A stretch of 35,496 bases of DNA from an uncultured Oscillospiraceae bacterium. GTDB taxonomy: Bacteria; Bacillota; Clostridia; Oscillospirales; Oscillospiraceae. How positions within the stretch are numbered: the stretch's first letter is position 1; the number at the start of each line of letters is the position of its first letter. This document shows, in pieces, positions 1 through 8,606 of this stretch. Location of the stretch: positions 1 to 35,496 of the forward strand of contig CANQTO010000026.1 of the NCBI GenBank assembly GCA_947626785.1. The letters run 5' to 3'. The notes under the pieces are model-generated. The model was not told the DNA's origin. It searched no databases and saw only the letters and a program-made list of their open reading frames with translations. Both the position numbers and the translations under genes were made by a program.

Positions 1-2
1 AG

Positions 3-56
3 GCTGAGCTCAAGGTGACCATCGCCGACGAGAAGGAAGCCGCCGCGAAGAAGTAA
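3..56 (+). CDS. C-terminal end of an unidentified protein (partial)
   Basis: The window opens inside a reading frame that ends at TAA 54-56. The last 17 residues are AELKVTIADEKEAAAKK, a charged, Ala/Lys-rich tail. Too little is present to name the family. A hairpin at 112-137 follows, consistent with the end of a transcription unit. Frame choice rests on composition and on the absence of any other feature here. Confidence 0.45.
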   Translation, partial: AELKVTIADEKEAAAKK

Positions 57-111
57 GCGGCAGACCCAGCGTCCGGGCAGGACGCCCGCCCTGAGAAGGA
101 CGGCCGGAAAG

Positions 112-137
112 GGTATCCGGCCCTCGGGCCGGATACC
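112..137 (+). terminator. Strong hairpin downstream of the partial gene, possible terminator
   Basis: The arms GGTATCCGGCC (112-122) and GGCCGGATACC (127-137) pair perfectly over 11 bp around a CTCG tetraloop. It lacks an immediate T-tract (CTGATCTGAC follows), so it is either an imperfect intrinsic terminator of the upstream gene or another structured element. Confidence 0.5.
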
Positions 138-160
138 TGATCTGACAAAAAAATTTCTTA

Positions 161-282
161 TCCAACCAAAGCGCACGCTTTGGTTGGAAGAGGACGAGCG
201 GCGGAACGAGTGAGCTTTCCTGCTTGCAGGGAAGCGAGACAATGTGAAGCTTGCGAGGACGAGGCGGAGCTGCCTCAAAAAC
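161..282 (+). repeat. Structured intergenic repeat, copy A
   Basis: About 122 bp, related to the reverse complement of 27660-27780. It contains three hairpins. Hairpin 1 is 161-188 (arms TCCAACCAAAGCG / CGCTTTGGTTGGA). Hairpin 2 has arms GCTTTCCTGC (214-223) and GCAGGGAAGC (226-235). Hairpin 3 is GAGGC...GCCTC near 261-276. Between the hairpins are blocks shared with copy B, including GAAGAGGA, GCTTGCGA, GACGAGGC and AGCTGCCTCAAAAAC. Stem bases differ between copies but pairing is kept. A further small hairpin, TCTATGA-GCTT-TCATAGA (293-310), follows only in this copy. The element fills most of the gap before the LCP gene; no protein is supported here. Confidence 0.75.
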
Positions 283-341
283 GATAGAAAACTCTATGAG
301 CTTTCATAGATGCTTTGGTTTGAAAAGGGGGTGCGTGCTTC

Positions 342-1343
342 GTGAAAAAATCCACATTAAAGGGGTTACTCATCGCCGTTGCGGTCATAGCTTTGATCGC
401 GCTGGGGATCGCGGGATTGAATTTCGTGGAGCATCTGAGCGAGAAGGCTCCGGAGGGGGCGGGCACGGCCTCCATTCCGGTAGGGAACCGGACAGGAAAT
501 ACGCTGACCATAGACGACGTGGAATATACCCTGAATCCGGATTTGTCCACGCTGCTGCTGATCGGCACGGATGATATAGAGCTGGAACAGCACGAGGGCT
601 ACTGGACTCAGGCCCTGGCGGATTACCTGGCCCTGGTCATACTCAATGACGCGGAGAAGAGCTGTACGATCCTCCAGATCGACCGAAACACCATGACATC
701 GGTCCCAGTGTTGGGCGACGGCGGAAAAGTTGTCGGGAGGAGCACACAGCAGATCTGCTATGCCCACGCCTACGGCGACGGAATGAAACTGAGCTGCGAG
801 AACACGGTAGACACGGTGAGCGCCCTGCTCTGCGGTCTGCCCATCGACAATTATCTGTCCCTGACCATGGGCTCCATCGCGGCGCTGAACGATGCGGTGG
901 GAGGCGTGACGGTGACCATCGAGGACGACTTTACGGGAGTGGACGACACACTCGTGAAGGGCGAGACGGTCCACCTGATGGGGCAGCACGCCTACAACTT
1001 CGTCCACGAGCGGATGCGGATGCCGGAGGACGACGCGAACACCTCCCGAATGCGGCGGCAGGCAGCGTACGTGAAAGCGTTGACGGAGGTCCTGCGGGAC
1101 AAGGTGGAGGCGGACGACAGCTTTGTGCTGAAGCTCTACGACGCGGTGGCGGACTATTTGGTGACGGACTGCGCGGTGGACGAGCTGTCGAATTTCAGCG
1201 AGAGCCTGGCGGAATACACCCTGGAGGGCTTCGTGTCTCCCGAGGGAGAGAACGTCAAGGACGAATACATCGAATTTTACCCGGACGAGGACAAGCTGGA
1301 ACAGCTGGTGATCGACTTGTTCTGTGCGCCGGCTGAAAGATAA
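342..1343 (+). CDS. LytR-CpsA-Psr (LCP) family cell-wall glycopolymer ligase
   Basis: A 333-aa protein with an N-terminal membrane anchor (about residues 7-27, Leu/Ile/Ala rich) and an extracellular LCP domain. LCP hallmarks are visible: a TLLLIGTDD strand near the start, then ILQIDRNTMTSV, and the Arg-rich stretch HERMRMPEDD...SRMRRQ. The family transfers lipid-linked glycopolymers to peptidoglycan or other acceptors, so it probably attaches the polysaccharide made by the genes downstream. The start is GTG 342 with AAGGGGG upstream; the lysine-rich MKKS start followed by the hydrophobic anchor supports it. It is the first gene of a long co-directional run. Some LCP proteins act as phosphatases or regulators, so the exact acceptor is an inference. 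Confidence 0.88.
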   Translation: MKKSTLKGLLIAVAVIALIALGIAGLNFVEHLSEKAPEGAGTASIPVGNRTGNTLTIDDVEYTLNPDLSTLLLIGTDDIELEQHEGYWTQALADYLALVILNDAEKSCTILQIDRNTMTSVPVLGDGGKVVGRSTQQICYAHAYGDGMKLSCENTVDTVSALLCGLPIDNYLSLTMGSIAALNDAVGGVTVTIEDDFTGVDDTLVKGETVHLMGQHAYNFVHERMRMPEDDANTSRMRRQAAYVKALTEVLRDKVEADDSFVLKLYDAVADYLVTDCAVDELSNFSESLAEYTLEGFVSPEGENVKDEYIEFYPDEDKLEQLVIDLFCAPAER

Positions 1344-1379
1344 AAGAAAAACTACAAAAACAAAAAAGGTTGGGATGGA

Positions 1380-2606
1380 GTGAACAGAGGACCTGAGAAG
1401 CAGGGCAAAATCGCGGTGGCCGGGATCGGCTATGTAGGACTGAGCCTGGCGGTGCTGCTGGCACAGGAGCACACCGTAGTCGCCACCTGCAAGCACCAGA
1501 GCAAGGCGGACATGCTCAACAAGGAAAAGCGCTCGCCGATCCGCGACGCGGAGATCGAGCAGTACCTGACGGAGAAGGACCTGCGCCTGACGGTGACCAC
1601 GGACGCGGCGGAGGCCTATACCGGGGCCAGCCTGGTGCTGGTGGCGACGCCCACAAACTACGACCCCCAGAAGAACTACTTCGACACCTCCGCGGTGGAG
1701 GAAGTGGTGCGGCAGGTGATGGAGTATAGCCCGGAGGCGTTCATCGTCATCAAATCCACTATTCCTGTTGGTTATACCAGGAGCCTGCGGGAGAAGACCG
1801 GCTGCAAAAATCTGCTGTTCAGCCCGGAATTTCTGCGGGAGAGCCGGGCCCTGTACGACAACCTGTACCCCAAGCGGATCATCGTGGGGACGAACCTGAA
1901 CGATCCCCGACTGGTGCAGGCGGCGGAGGATTTCGGCGCGCTGCTGAAGTCCTGCGCCCTGTGTGACAACGTGCCGGTGCGCATTATGGGCAGCACCGAG
2001 GCGGAGGCGGTGAAGCTCTTCGCCAACACCTATCTCGCCATGCGGGTGAGCTTCTTCAACGAGCTGGACACCTACGCGGAGTTGACGGGCCTGGACGCCC
2101 AGGAGATCATCGAGGGCGTGTGCCTGGACGCCCGGATCGGGGACGGGTACAACAACCCCTCCTTCGGCTACGGGGGCTACTGCTTCCCCAAGGACACCAA
2201 GCAGCTGCTGGCAAACTGCGCGGGCATCCCCCAGCGGCTGATCCGGGCGACGGTGGAGGCCAACGAGGTGCGCAAGCAGCACGTCGCGGACCAGGTGATG
2301 AAGCGGACGGCGGGGAAGGAGCACCCGGTGGTGGGCGTGTACCGGCTGACCATGAAGTCCAACAGCGACAACTTCCGGGAGAGCGCCATCCAGGGCGTGA
2401 TGGCCCATGTGAAGGAGCAGGGGGCGGAGGTCGTGATTTACGAGCCCACCCTGGCAGACGGGAGCGAATTCAACGGCTACGCGGTACATAACGACCTGGA
2501 GAGCTTCCTGGCAGAGAGCGACGTGATCATCGCCAACCGGCACCACAAAGAGCTGGAGCCGGCGGCGGAGAAGCTCTACACGCGGGATATCTATAACCGG
2601 GACTGA
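1380..2606 (+). CDS. ugd: UDP-glucose 6-dehydrogenase
   Basis: A 408-aa member of the UDP-glucose/GDP-mannose dehydrogenase family, catalysing NAD-dependent double oxidation of UDP-glucose to UDP-glucuronate in the cytosol. The N-terminal Rossmann motif is AGIGYVGLS (about residues 14-22). Substrate-side motifs include VATPTNYD and KSTIPVGYT, and the catalytic cysteine is Cys268 in GGYCFPKD. The C-terminal UDP-binding domain is complete. The start is GTG 1380; an upstream ATG at 1375 runs straight into a stop. The next gene, UDP-xylose synthase, uses its product, which supports UDP-glucuronate rather than GDP-mannuronate as the product. Confidence 0.92.
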   Translation: MNRGPEKQGKIAVAGIGYVGLSLAVLLAQEHTVVATCKHQSKADMLNKEKRSPIRDAEIEQYLTEKDLRLTVTTDAAEAYTGASLVLVATPTNYDPQKNYFDTSAVEEVVRQVMEYSPEAFIVIKSTIPVGYTRSLREKTGCKNLLFSPEFLRESRALYDNLYPKRIIVGTNLNDPRLVQAAEDFGALLKSCALCDNVPVRIMGSTEAEAVKLFANTYLAMRVSFFNELDTYAELTGLDAQEIIEGVCLDARIGDGYNNPSFGYGGYCFPKDTKQLLANCAGIPQRLIRATVEANEVRKQHVADQVMKRTAGKEHPVVGVYRLTMKSNSDNFRESAIQGVMAHVKEQGAEVVIYEPTLADGSEFNGYAVHNDLESFLAESDVIIANRHHKELEPAAEKLYTRDIYNRD

Positions 2607-2619
2607 GAGGACAAGAACG

Positions 2620-3561
2620 ATGCGAATTTTAGTGACAGGCGGCGCGGGCTTTCTGGGCTCCAACCTATGCGAACGGCTGGTGAAGGACCCGGGCAATACG
2701 GTCTACTGCCTGGATAACCTCCAGACAGGGAGCCTGGAGAACATCAAGGAGCTGCAAAAGCTGCCCAATTTCTCATTTATTAAGCACGACATTGTGGAGC
2801 CCATCGATCTGGATGTGGATCAGATCTACAACGCGGCCTGCCCAGCCAGCCCTCCGGCCTACCAGGAGGACCCGGTGCACACTATGAAGACCAGCGTGTT
2901 CGGGATCATCAATATGCTGGAGCTGGGGCGGAAGTACGGGGCCACGGTGCTCCAGTTCTCCACCTCGGAGGTATACGGGGACGCGCTGGTACACCCCCAG
3001 CCGGAGACCTACTGGGGGAACGTGAACCCGGACGGCATCCGCAGCTGCTACGACGAGGGGAAGCGGGCGGCGGAGACGCTGTGCTTTGACTACAACCGGA
3101 TGTACGGGACAAAGGTAAAGGTGATCCGCATCTTCAATACCTACGGGCCGAAGATGAACCCCTGGGACGGGCGCGTGATCAGCAACTTTGTGAACCAGGC
3201 GCTGCGGGGAGAGGACCTGACGGTGTACGGGGACGGGAGCCAGACCCGGAGCTTCTGTTTTGTGGACGACCTGATGGAGGGCCTGTGCCGGATGATGAAC
3301 TCCGGGGATACGGTCAAGGGCCCGGTGAACCTGGGCAACCCGGGGGAGTTTACGATCCTGGAGCTGGCGGAGGAGGTGCTGAAGCAGATCCCCGGCAAGT
3401 CCAGGCTGGTGTTCAAGGACCTGCCCCAGGACGATCCGAAGCAGCGGCGGCCGGACATCACCCGGGCGGGGGAGCTGCTGGGCTGGCAGCCCCGGATCCC
3501 TCTGCGCGAGGGGCTTGAGCGAGTGATCGCGTATTACCGTGAACTGATGAATAAACAGTAG
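2620..3561 (+). CDS. UDP-glucuronate decarboxylase (UDP-xylose synthase)
   Basis: A 313-aa extended short-chain dehydrogenase/reductase that oxidises, decarboxylates and re-reduces UDP-glucuronate to UDP-xylose. It has [10 protein letters not shown] at the N-terminus, the family-typical [27 protein letters not shown] and RSCYDEGKR motifs (catalytic Tyr144 and Lys148), and IFNTYGP. Length matches bacterial UXS proteins. It starts at ATG 2620, 13 nt after ugd, with GAGAGGA upstream. The two genes form a UDP-Glc to UDP-GlcA to UDP-Xyl module and predict a pentose in the glycan. A dTDP-glucose dehydratase is less likely because the YWGNVNP block is UXS-specific. Confidence 0.9.
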   Translation: MRILVTGGAGFLGSNLCERLVKDPGNTVYCLDNLQTGSLENIKELQKLPNFSFIKHDIVEPIDLDVDQIYNAACPASPPAYQEDPVHTMKTSVFGIINMLELGRKYGATVLQFSTSEVYGDALVHPQPETYWGNVNPDGIRSCYDEGKRAAETLCFDYNRMYGTKVKVIRIFNTYGPKMNPWDGRVISNFVNQALRGEDLTVYGDGSQTRSFCFVDDLMEGLCRMMNSGDTVKGPVNLGNPGEFTILELAEEVLKQIPGKSRLVFKDLPQDDPKQRRPDITRAGELLGWQPRIPLREGLERVIAYYRELMNKQ

Positions 3562-3572
3562 GGGGAAAAACG

Positions 3573-4250
3573 TTGGATTCCGAAAGCATGGCGATCCCTG
3601 TGTTGGAGACGGTGGAAAGCGCGGAGCTGAGCGTCAACCGGAGCGCAGCGTACAAGTTCATAAAGCGGGCCTTTGACGTGGCGGCTTCGGCGGTGGGGCT
3701 GGTGCTCTGCGTCCCGATCTTTCTCGCAGTGGGCATTGCCATCAAGCTGGAGGACCCGAAGGGGCCGGTGTTTTACCACCACCAGCGGATCGGCCTTCAG
3801 GGCCGGGAATTTACCTTCTACAAGCTGAGAAGCATGGTGGCCGGAGCGGATACGCTCAAGGCGTCACTGCTGGACAAAAACGAGATGGACGGGCCGGTGT
3901 TCAAGATCCGGGACGACCCGCGGGTCACGAAGGTGGGGCGCTTCATCCGAAAGACGAGCATCGACGAGCTGCCGCAGCTGTGGAACGTCCTCAAAGGGGA
4001 CATGAGCTTAGTGGGCCCCCGGCCGCTGCCTGTAGCGGAGGAGCTGGCCTGCAACGCCTACCAGCGGCAGCGGGAGCTGGTGAAGCCGGGGCTTACCTGC
4101 TATTGGCAGGTGTCCGGGCGCAACGAGATCGGCTTTGACGAGTGGATCGAAATGGATCTGCGCTACATCCGAGAGCAGAGCGTCTGGACGGACCTGAAGC
4201 TGCTGCTTCGGACGGTCAAGGCTGTCATAAGTACCCGGGGGGGGTATTAA
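3573..4250 (+). CDS. Initiating sugar-1-phosphate (phosphoglycosyl) transferase, first of a tandem pair
   Basis: A 225-aa bacterial sugar transferase of the monotopic PglC/WbaP-C type, which moves a sugar-1-phosphate from a UDP-sugar to undecaprenyl phosphate on the inner membrane face. It has the [15 protein letters not shown] re-entrant helix (about residues 31-50), KLRSM, and the signature [23 protein letters not shown] carrying the catalytic Asp-Glu pair, then GRNEIGF. TTG 3573 is chosen because AGGGGG lies 7 nt upstream; ATG 3588 is the alternative. The last codons CGG GGG GGG TAT lie in a G8 run (4237-4244) before TAA. The C-terminus resembles the normal family end, so the protein is probably complete, but one extra G would fuse it to the next gene. 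Confidence 0.9.
   Translation: MDSESMAIPVLETVESAELSVNRSAAYKFIKRAFDVAASAVGLVLCVPIFLAVGIAIKLEDPKGPVFYHHQRIGLQGREFTFYKLRSMVAGADTLKASLLDKNEMDGPVFKIRDDPRVTKVGRFIRKTSIDELPQLWNVLKGDMSLVGPRPLPVAEELACNAYQRQRELVKPGLTCYWQVSGRNEIGFDEWIEMDLRYIREQSVWTDLKLLLRTVKAVISTRGGY
4237..4244 (+). repeat. G8 homopolymer at the junction of the two phosphoglycosyl transferases
   Basis: Eight consecutive G residues in the last codons of the first sugar transferase. With G8 the frame stops at 4250. With G9 (or G6) the frame continues without a stop into the second sugar transferase and ends at 5056. With G7 it runs on to 4482. The surrounding DNA is GC-rich, so chance is more plausible here than for the other two tracts. 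Confidence 0.6.
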
Positions 4251-4324
4251 GGTACTCGCCACGCCGGGCGAGGGAAGCGCGGCGCGGCAATTGGCTACAG
4301 GCCTTTCTGAAAACCGCGCTGTGC

Positions 4325-5056
4325 GTGCCGCTTTTCCTGCTTATACCGGCGGGGGCGGCGGCCGCGGAGCCTGCGGTAAAGGACGGCTTCGAAGAACGTG
4401 CGGCAGCCAACAAAGCGCCCCGGCAGGCGGAGAAAAGCCTAAAAACGAGCATTGGCTATTCCATTTTCAAGCGGACCTTTGACGTCGTCGCGTCCGCGGC
4501 CGGGCTGCTGGTGCTCAGCCCCGTCCTGCTGCTTACAGGCGTTGCGATCATGGCAGAGGACGGTGGCTCCCCGTTTTTCCTTCAGCCGCGGATAGGGAAG
4601 GACTGCAAGTCTTTCCGCATGGTAAAGTTCCGGAGCATGTACATAAACGCTGAGGTAATGCTGGAGGAGCTTTCAGCGGCGGAGAAGGAAGAATTCAACG
4701 AAAACTTTAAGCTGAAAAATGACCCGAGAATAACCAAGGTTGGGAAATTCATTCGGAAAACGAGCATCGACGAGCTGCCGCAGCTCTGGAATGTGTTGAT
4801 AGGAGATATGTCGCTGGTCGGGCCGCGTCCGCCGCTGCTGGTGGAAGAGGAGGCCTACGGCGAGCACCTGGAGAAAGTGATGTCCGTCCGACCGGGGATC
4901 ACCGGCTATTGGCAGGTCCACGGCAGGAGCGATACCAGCTTCCAGGAGCGGATCGATATGAATGAGTATTACATCGGGCACCGGAGCCTGGGTCTGGATC
5001 TCAAGATCCTCGTCGATACGGTGGGCGTCGTATTCAGCGGCAGAGGCGCAGTGTAA
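4325..5056 (+). CDS. Second phosphoglycosyl transferase of the tandem pair (start uncertain)
   Basis: A paralogue of the preceding gene: KRTFDVVASAAGLLVLSPVLLL membrane helix, MVKFRSM, the identical [23 protein letters not shown] signature, then WQVHGRSDTSF and a family-typical end SGRGAV. The frame is open from before 4250, but between that stop and the conserved domain (from about 4450) the only usual start codon is GTG 4325, which has no Shine-Dalgarno sequence. From GTG 4325 the protein has 243 aa and begins with a hydrophobic, Ala-rich stretch (VPLFLLIPAGAAAA). Either this start is used with translational coupling, or the gene is read as a fusion with its neighbour after a change or slip at the G8 run. 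The specificity of the two enzymes cannot be told apart. Confidence 0.75.
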   Translation: MPLFLLIPAGAAAAEPAVKDGFEERAAANKAPRQAEKSLKTSIGYSIFKRTFDVVASAAGLLVLSPVLLLTGVAIMAEDGGSPFFLQPRIGKDCKSFRMVKFRSMYINAEVMLEELSAAEKEEFNENFKLKNDPRITKVGKFIRKTSIDELPQLWNVLIGDMSLVGPRPPLLVEEEAYGEHLEKVMSVRPGITGYWQVHGRSDTSFQERIDMNEYYIGHRSLGLDLKILVDTVGVVFSGRGAV

Positions 5057-5078
5057 ACACAGTCAGGAGGCCAGAGCA

Positions 5079-6074
5079 ATGGCGATTTTGATCTGCGGCG
5101 GGGCGGGCTACATCGGCTCCCACGCCAACAAGGCCCTCAGCCGGGCGGGCTATGAGACGGTAGTCTTCGACAACCTGATCTACGGCCACCGGGAGGCGGT
5201 GAAATGGGGCAGCTTTGTAAAAGGCGACCTGAATGACCCGGAAGACATCGAGGCGGTCTTTGAGCGCTACAACATCGAGGCGGTGATGCACTTCGCGGCC
5301 TTCGCCTACGTGGGCGAGTCTGTGACCGAGCCGGAAAAATACTACTACAACAACGTGGTCAACACCCTGAACCTGCTGCGGACCATGCGGGCCCACGGCT
5401 GCAATAAGATCGTCTTTTCCTCCACCTGCGCCACCTACGGGGAACCGGCCTATCTGCCCATTACGGAGGACATGCCTCAGGACCCCATCAATCCCTACGG
5501 CTTCACCAAGTTCGCGGTGGAACGGATCTTCAAGGACTACAGCGCGGCCTACGGACTGAGGGCTGCGGCCCTGCGGTACTTCAACGCGGCGGGGGCGGAC
5601 CCGGAGGGAGAGATCGGAGAGGACCACGACCCTGAGACGCACCTGATCCCCTTGATGCTGGACGCGGCGGCGGGAAAGCGGCCGGACATCAAGGTGTTCG
5701 GCACGGACTACCCCACCCGGGACGGCAGCTGCATCCGGGATTACATCCACGTGACCGATCTGGCGGACGCACATATACGGGCGTTGAGATATCTGGAGAA
5801 CGGCGGCAGGACAGCTTTTTTCAACCTGGGCAACGAGAAGGGGACCAGCGTGCTGGAGGTCATCGACGCGGTTCGGCGGGTGACAGGGAAGGATTTCAAG
5901 GTCACCCTGACAGACCGGCGACCCGGCGACCCGGCGGTGCTGGTGGGCAGCAGCGAGAGAGCCAAGCGCGTCCTGGGCTGGGAGCCTATGTATGGGGATA
6001 TAAATACCATCGTGGAGCACGCCTGGAACTGGCATAAGAGACACTTTGGCAAGGAGGACGGGGAGAATGTGTAA
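5079..6074 (+). CDS. galE: UDP-glucose 4-epimerase (possibly UDP-xylose 4-epimerase)
   Basis: A 331-aa extended SDR: GGAGYIGSH NAD-binding motif, FDNLIYGH, SSTCATYGEP, NPYGFTKF with catalytic Tyr140 and Lys144, and RYFNAAGAD. GalE interconverts UDP-Glc and UDP-Gal through a 4-keto intermediate. ATG 5079 is chosen over a longer frame because AGGAGG lies 8 nt upstream and the dinucleotide motif begins at once. Context offers two substrates: UDP-Gal for the Galf mutase gene nearby, and UDP-xylose from the UXS gene (4-epimerisation would give UDP-arabinose). Sequence alone does not decide between them. Confidence 0.88.
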   Translation: MAILICGGAGYIGSHANKALSRAGYETVVFDNLIYGHREAVKWGSFVKGDLNDPEDIEAVFERYNIEAVMHFAAFAYVGESVTEPEKYYYNNVVNTLNLLRTMRAHGCNKIVFSSTCATYGEPAYLPITEDMPQDPINPYGFTKFAVERIFKDYSAAYGLRAAALRYFNAAGADPEGEIGEDHDPETHLIPLMLDAAAGKRPDIKVFGTDYPTRDGSCIRDYIHVTDLADAHIRALRYLENGGRTAFFNLGNEKGTSVLEVIDAVRRVTGKDFKVTLTDRRPGDPAVLVGSSERAKRVLGWEPMYGDINTIVEHAWNWHKRHFGKEDGENV

Positions 6075-7128
6075 ACTGTCCATCGTTATTCCTGTATATA
6101 ACGGCAGTCCGTATATTGAAGAATGCCTGCGAAATTTGGAAAAACAGACAATGACAGACTGGGAGGCAATTTTCGTCAACGACGGTTCGGCCGATAACAG
6201 CTGGGAGATATTGAAAAAGATCAAAGAGAACAGAGCTAACATTCAAATCGTTTCTCAGAAAAACGGCGGGACGGCGAGAGCCAGAAACGCGGGGCTGGAA
6301 AGAGTCTCCGGGAAATACGTCACGTTTATGGACGTGGATGATGAGCTTGCACCCGATATGTACAAAAAGCTTGTGCGGCTCATGGAAAGCTCCGGCGCGG
6401 ATATGGGGATCTGCGGGTATTACTTCAAAATCGAAGCCGGGGCCGGAAGCTCTGGGTATCTGGAAGAAAAGACTTTCCCTTCCTGTGTGCTGAAAAACCC
6501 GGAGCAAATCAAAGAGAAACTGGTCCAGCTTTGGGACGCAGATATGCTCAGCAACGTATGGAACAAGATCTACCGGATGGATCTGATCCGGGCAAAGAAC
6601 CTACGTTACCGGGATGGACATGTCTATACGGAAGACAGGGTGTTCAACCGGCTGTTTTTGGAAAACTGCGGCAGCGTCGCCGTTTTGCAGGACTGTCTCT
6701 ATTACTATATCCGGGAAAGAGCGGGCTCGACCTCTGAAAAGTACAGAGATAATTACTTTGATATTCGCCATAAAGAGTATATTGAATTCCAAACGCATTT
6801 CAAGGCGATGGGCGCTTGGGATGATGAGGCCAGAGAGTATGTCAGCCGGGAGTTCGTGGAGCGGATCGCTGGCTGTATCGAGAATTTGTTCCACGCGAAG
6901 GGCAGCCTGAGTGAGAAGCAAAAGAAGGAGAAGATACGCTCGTTCATTACTCACCCGGATGTGCAGGAAGCCTTGAAATATGCCCGCTGCCGGAGCAAAA
7001 AAATGCGTATTCTGGCAGCGCCGCTGAAGATGCGCAATACAGAATTGACTTACCTGATCTATAAAGCGGTCTATATTGTTCGGAAAAACGATCCGGCGTT
7101 ATTCCATAAACTGAAAGGGAAAAGATGA
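6067..7128 (+). CDS. Family 2 glycosyltransferase
   Basis: A 353-aa GT-A fold enzyme: LSIVIPVYNGSPYIEECL start, FVNDGSADNS nucleotide-binding motif, GGTARARNAGL, and the metal-binding FMDVDDE (DxD). It transfers a sugar from a nucleotide donor to the lipid-linked oligosaccharide on the cytoplasmic face. ATG 6067 overlaps the end of galE by 8 nt and has AAGGAGG upstream. The C-terminal third is Lys/Arg rich and predicted helical, as in many GT2 proteins that associate with the membrane. Donor and linkage cannot be assigned. Confidence 0.88.
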   Translation: MCKLSIVIPVYNGSPYIEECLRNLEKQTMTDWEAIFVNDGSADNSWEILKKIKENRANIQIVSQKNGGTARARNAGLERVSGKYVTFMDVDDELAPDMYKKLVRLMESSGADMGICGYYFKIEAGAGSSGYLEEKTFPSCVLKNPEQIKEKLVQLWDADMLSNVWNKIYRMDLIRAKNLRYRDGHVYTEDRVFNRLFLENCGSVAVLQDCLYYYIRERAGSTSEKYRDNYFDIRHKEYIEFQTHFKAMGAWDDEAREYVSREFVERIAGCIENLFHAKGSLSEKQKKEKIRSFITHPDVQEALKYARCRSKKMRILAAPLKMRNTELTYLIYKAVYIVRKNDPALFHKLKGKR

Positions 7129-8606
7129 CCATGAAAGTGTTTTTTGTGAATCCGCCTTTTAAGGGCGAATATGGAAAGTTTTCTCGTGAGCAGCGCAGTC
7201 CGGCCATTACGAAAAGCGGATGCTTCTACTATCCGTTGTGGCTGATCTATGCGGCGGCACGTCTGGAGCGGAGGGCAGAATTTGAGGTAGAGTTCATTGA
7301 CGCTCCCGCAAAGCAGATGGACAAAGCCGGTTGCATGGCGCGCATTTTGGCAAGCGGGGCTGGGACAAAGCTCTTTGTGGTGGACTCCACTACGCCCTCT
7401 ATCTACGAGGATGTCGCCTTCGCGGCGGGGCTGAAGGACGCTTACCCGGAAGCGCTTGTGATCCTGGTCGGTACGCATGTTTCCACTCTCCCGGAGGAGA
7501 CCCTTGGCCTCAGTGACAAGATCGACGCAGTGGCACGCAAGGAATACGATCTGATCGTGGAAGGGCTGGCGGACGCGCTGAACCGGGGTCAGGACTGGCG
7601 CGGCGTCAAGGGCCTAACATACCGGGATGAGGACGGGAGCATCCGCAGTAATGAGGATATGCCGTACATCACGGACATGGATGATGTGCCGTTTGCCTCG
7701 GCATTTATTAAAAAGCACCTGGATGTGTACGACTATTTTAACCCTACGGCGGTTTATCCAGAGATCCAGATCTTTACCGGCCGGGGCTGCCCGTTCCACT
7801 GCTATTTCTGCCTGTATCCGCAGACCATGCACGGGCACAAATACCGTTTCCGCAGCCCGGAGAGCGTGGTCGCAGAATTCGAGTACATTGCCGGCAACTT
7901 CCCCGAAGTCAAAGAGGTCATTATAGAGGATGACACCTTCACAGCCGACACCGGTCGTGTGAGAGAAGTCTGCCGGCTGCTGATCGAGAAGGGCCTGAAC
8001 AAGCGCTTGCAGTGGATGGCCAATGCTCGCGTCACTTTAGACTATGAGACCATGGTCCAGATGCACAAAGCCGGCTGCCGGCTGCTTCTGCCAGGATTTG
8101 AGAGCGGAAGTCAGACCATCTTGAACAACATCAAAAAAGGCACCAAAGTAGAACAATTCAAGCCTTTCGTGGACAATGCCCGGAAGGCGGGGATGCAGGT
8201 CCACGGCTGCTTCATCGTCGGCAACAAAGGCGAGACGCGGGAGACCATGCAGGAGACGCTGAATGTAGCGTTGACTCTCAAGCTGGATACGGCGCAGTTC
8301 TATCCGCTGATGCCGTTCCCCGGTACGGAGGCCTATGACTGGGCGGTATCCCAGGGCTATCTCAGTGGAAAATACACGGATTACCTCAAGGAGGACGGCA
8401 ACCACAACACCAGCATGCACATTGGCGATATCTCCGCTCAGGAGCTGGTAGAGTTCTGCAATTACTGCCGGAGGAAATTCTATATGCGGCCCTGGTACAT
8501 CGGCCACCGGATCTGGATGGGCATCAAAGACCCTGAGGACATGAAGCGGGCGCTGAAATCATTCGGAAGATTTCGGGAGTTTCTGTTCAGGAGGCCGGGC
8601 GCGTGA
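7125..8606 (+). CDS. Cobalamin-binding radical SAM enzyme of the polysaccharide locus
   Basis: A 493-aa protein with an N-terminal B12-binding-like Rossmann domain (about 1-150; VFFVNPPF near the start, VVDSTTPSIYED, VILVGTHVSTLP) and a radical SAM core with the cluster motif Cys222-x3-Cys226-x2-Cys229 (GRGCPFHCYFC). Further marks are EDDTFTAD, the GFESGSQ strand and MPFPGTEAYDWA. The architecture resembles class B radical SAM methylases and HpnJ/BchE-type enzymes. Its ATG overlaps the stop of the GT2 (ATGA), so it belongs to the operon. It may C-methylate or rearrange a sugar or the lipid carrier; that role is inference from context. ATG 7131 is an alternative start. Confidence 0.85.
   Translation: MTMKVFFVNPPFKGEYGKFSREQRSPAITKSGCFYYPLWLIYAAARLERRAEFEVEFIDAPAKQMDKAGCMARILASGAGTKLFVVDSTTPSIYEDVAFAAGLKDAYPEALVILVGTHVSTLPEETLGLSDKIDAVARKEYDLIVEGLADALNRGQDWRGVKGLTYRDEDGSIRSNEDMPYITDMDDVPFASAFIKKHLDVYDYFNPTAVYPEIQIFTGRGCPFHCYFCLYPQTMHGHKYRFRSPESVVAEFEYIAGNFPEVKEVIIEDDTFTADTGRVREVCRLLIEKGLNKRLQWMANARVTLDYETMVQMHKAGCRLLLPGFESGSQTILNNIKKGTKVEQFKPFVDNARKAGMQVHGCFIVGNKGETRETMQETLNVALTLKLDTAQFYPLMPFPGTEAYDWAVSQGYLSGKYTDYLKEDGNHNTSMHIGDISAQELVEFCNYCRRKFYMRPWYIGHRIWMGIKDPEDMKRALKSFGRFREFLFRRPGA

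Noticed and set aside
366-2696. Long - strand open frame opposite the LCP and ugd genes
   Set aside because: It is antisense to two well-supported genes, is His/Arg/Val rich as GC-rich shadow frames are, and has no recognisable domain.
4142-4324. Upstream extension of the second phosphoglycosyl transferase from ATG 4142
   Set aside because: It lies inside the first transferase in another frame and has no family similarity; the open frame matters only if a shift at the G8 run occurs.
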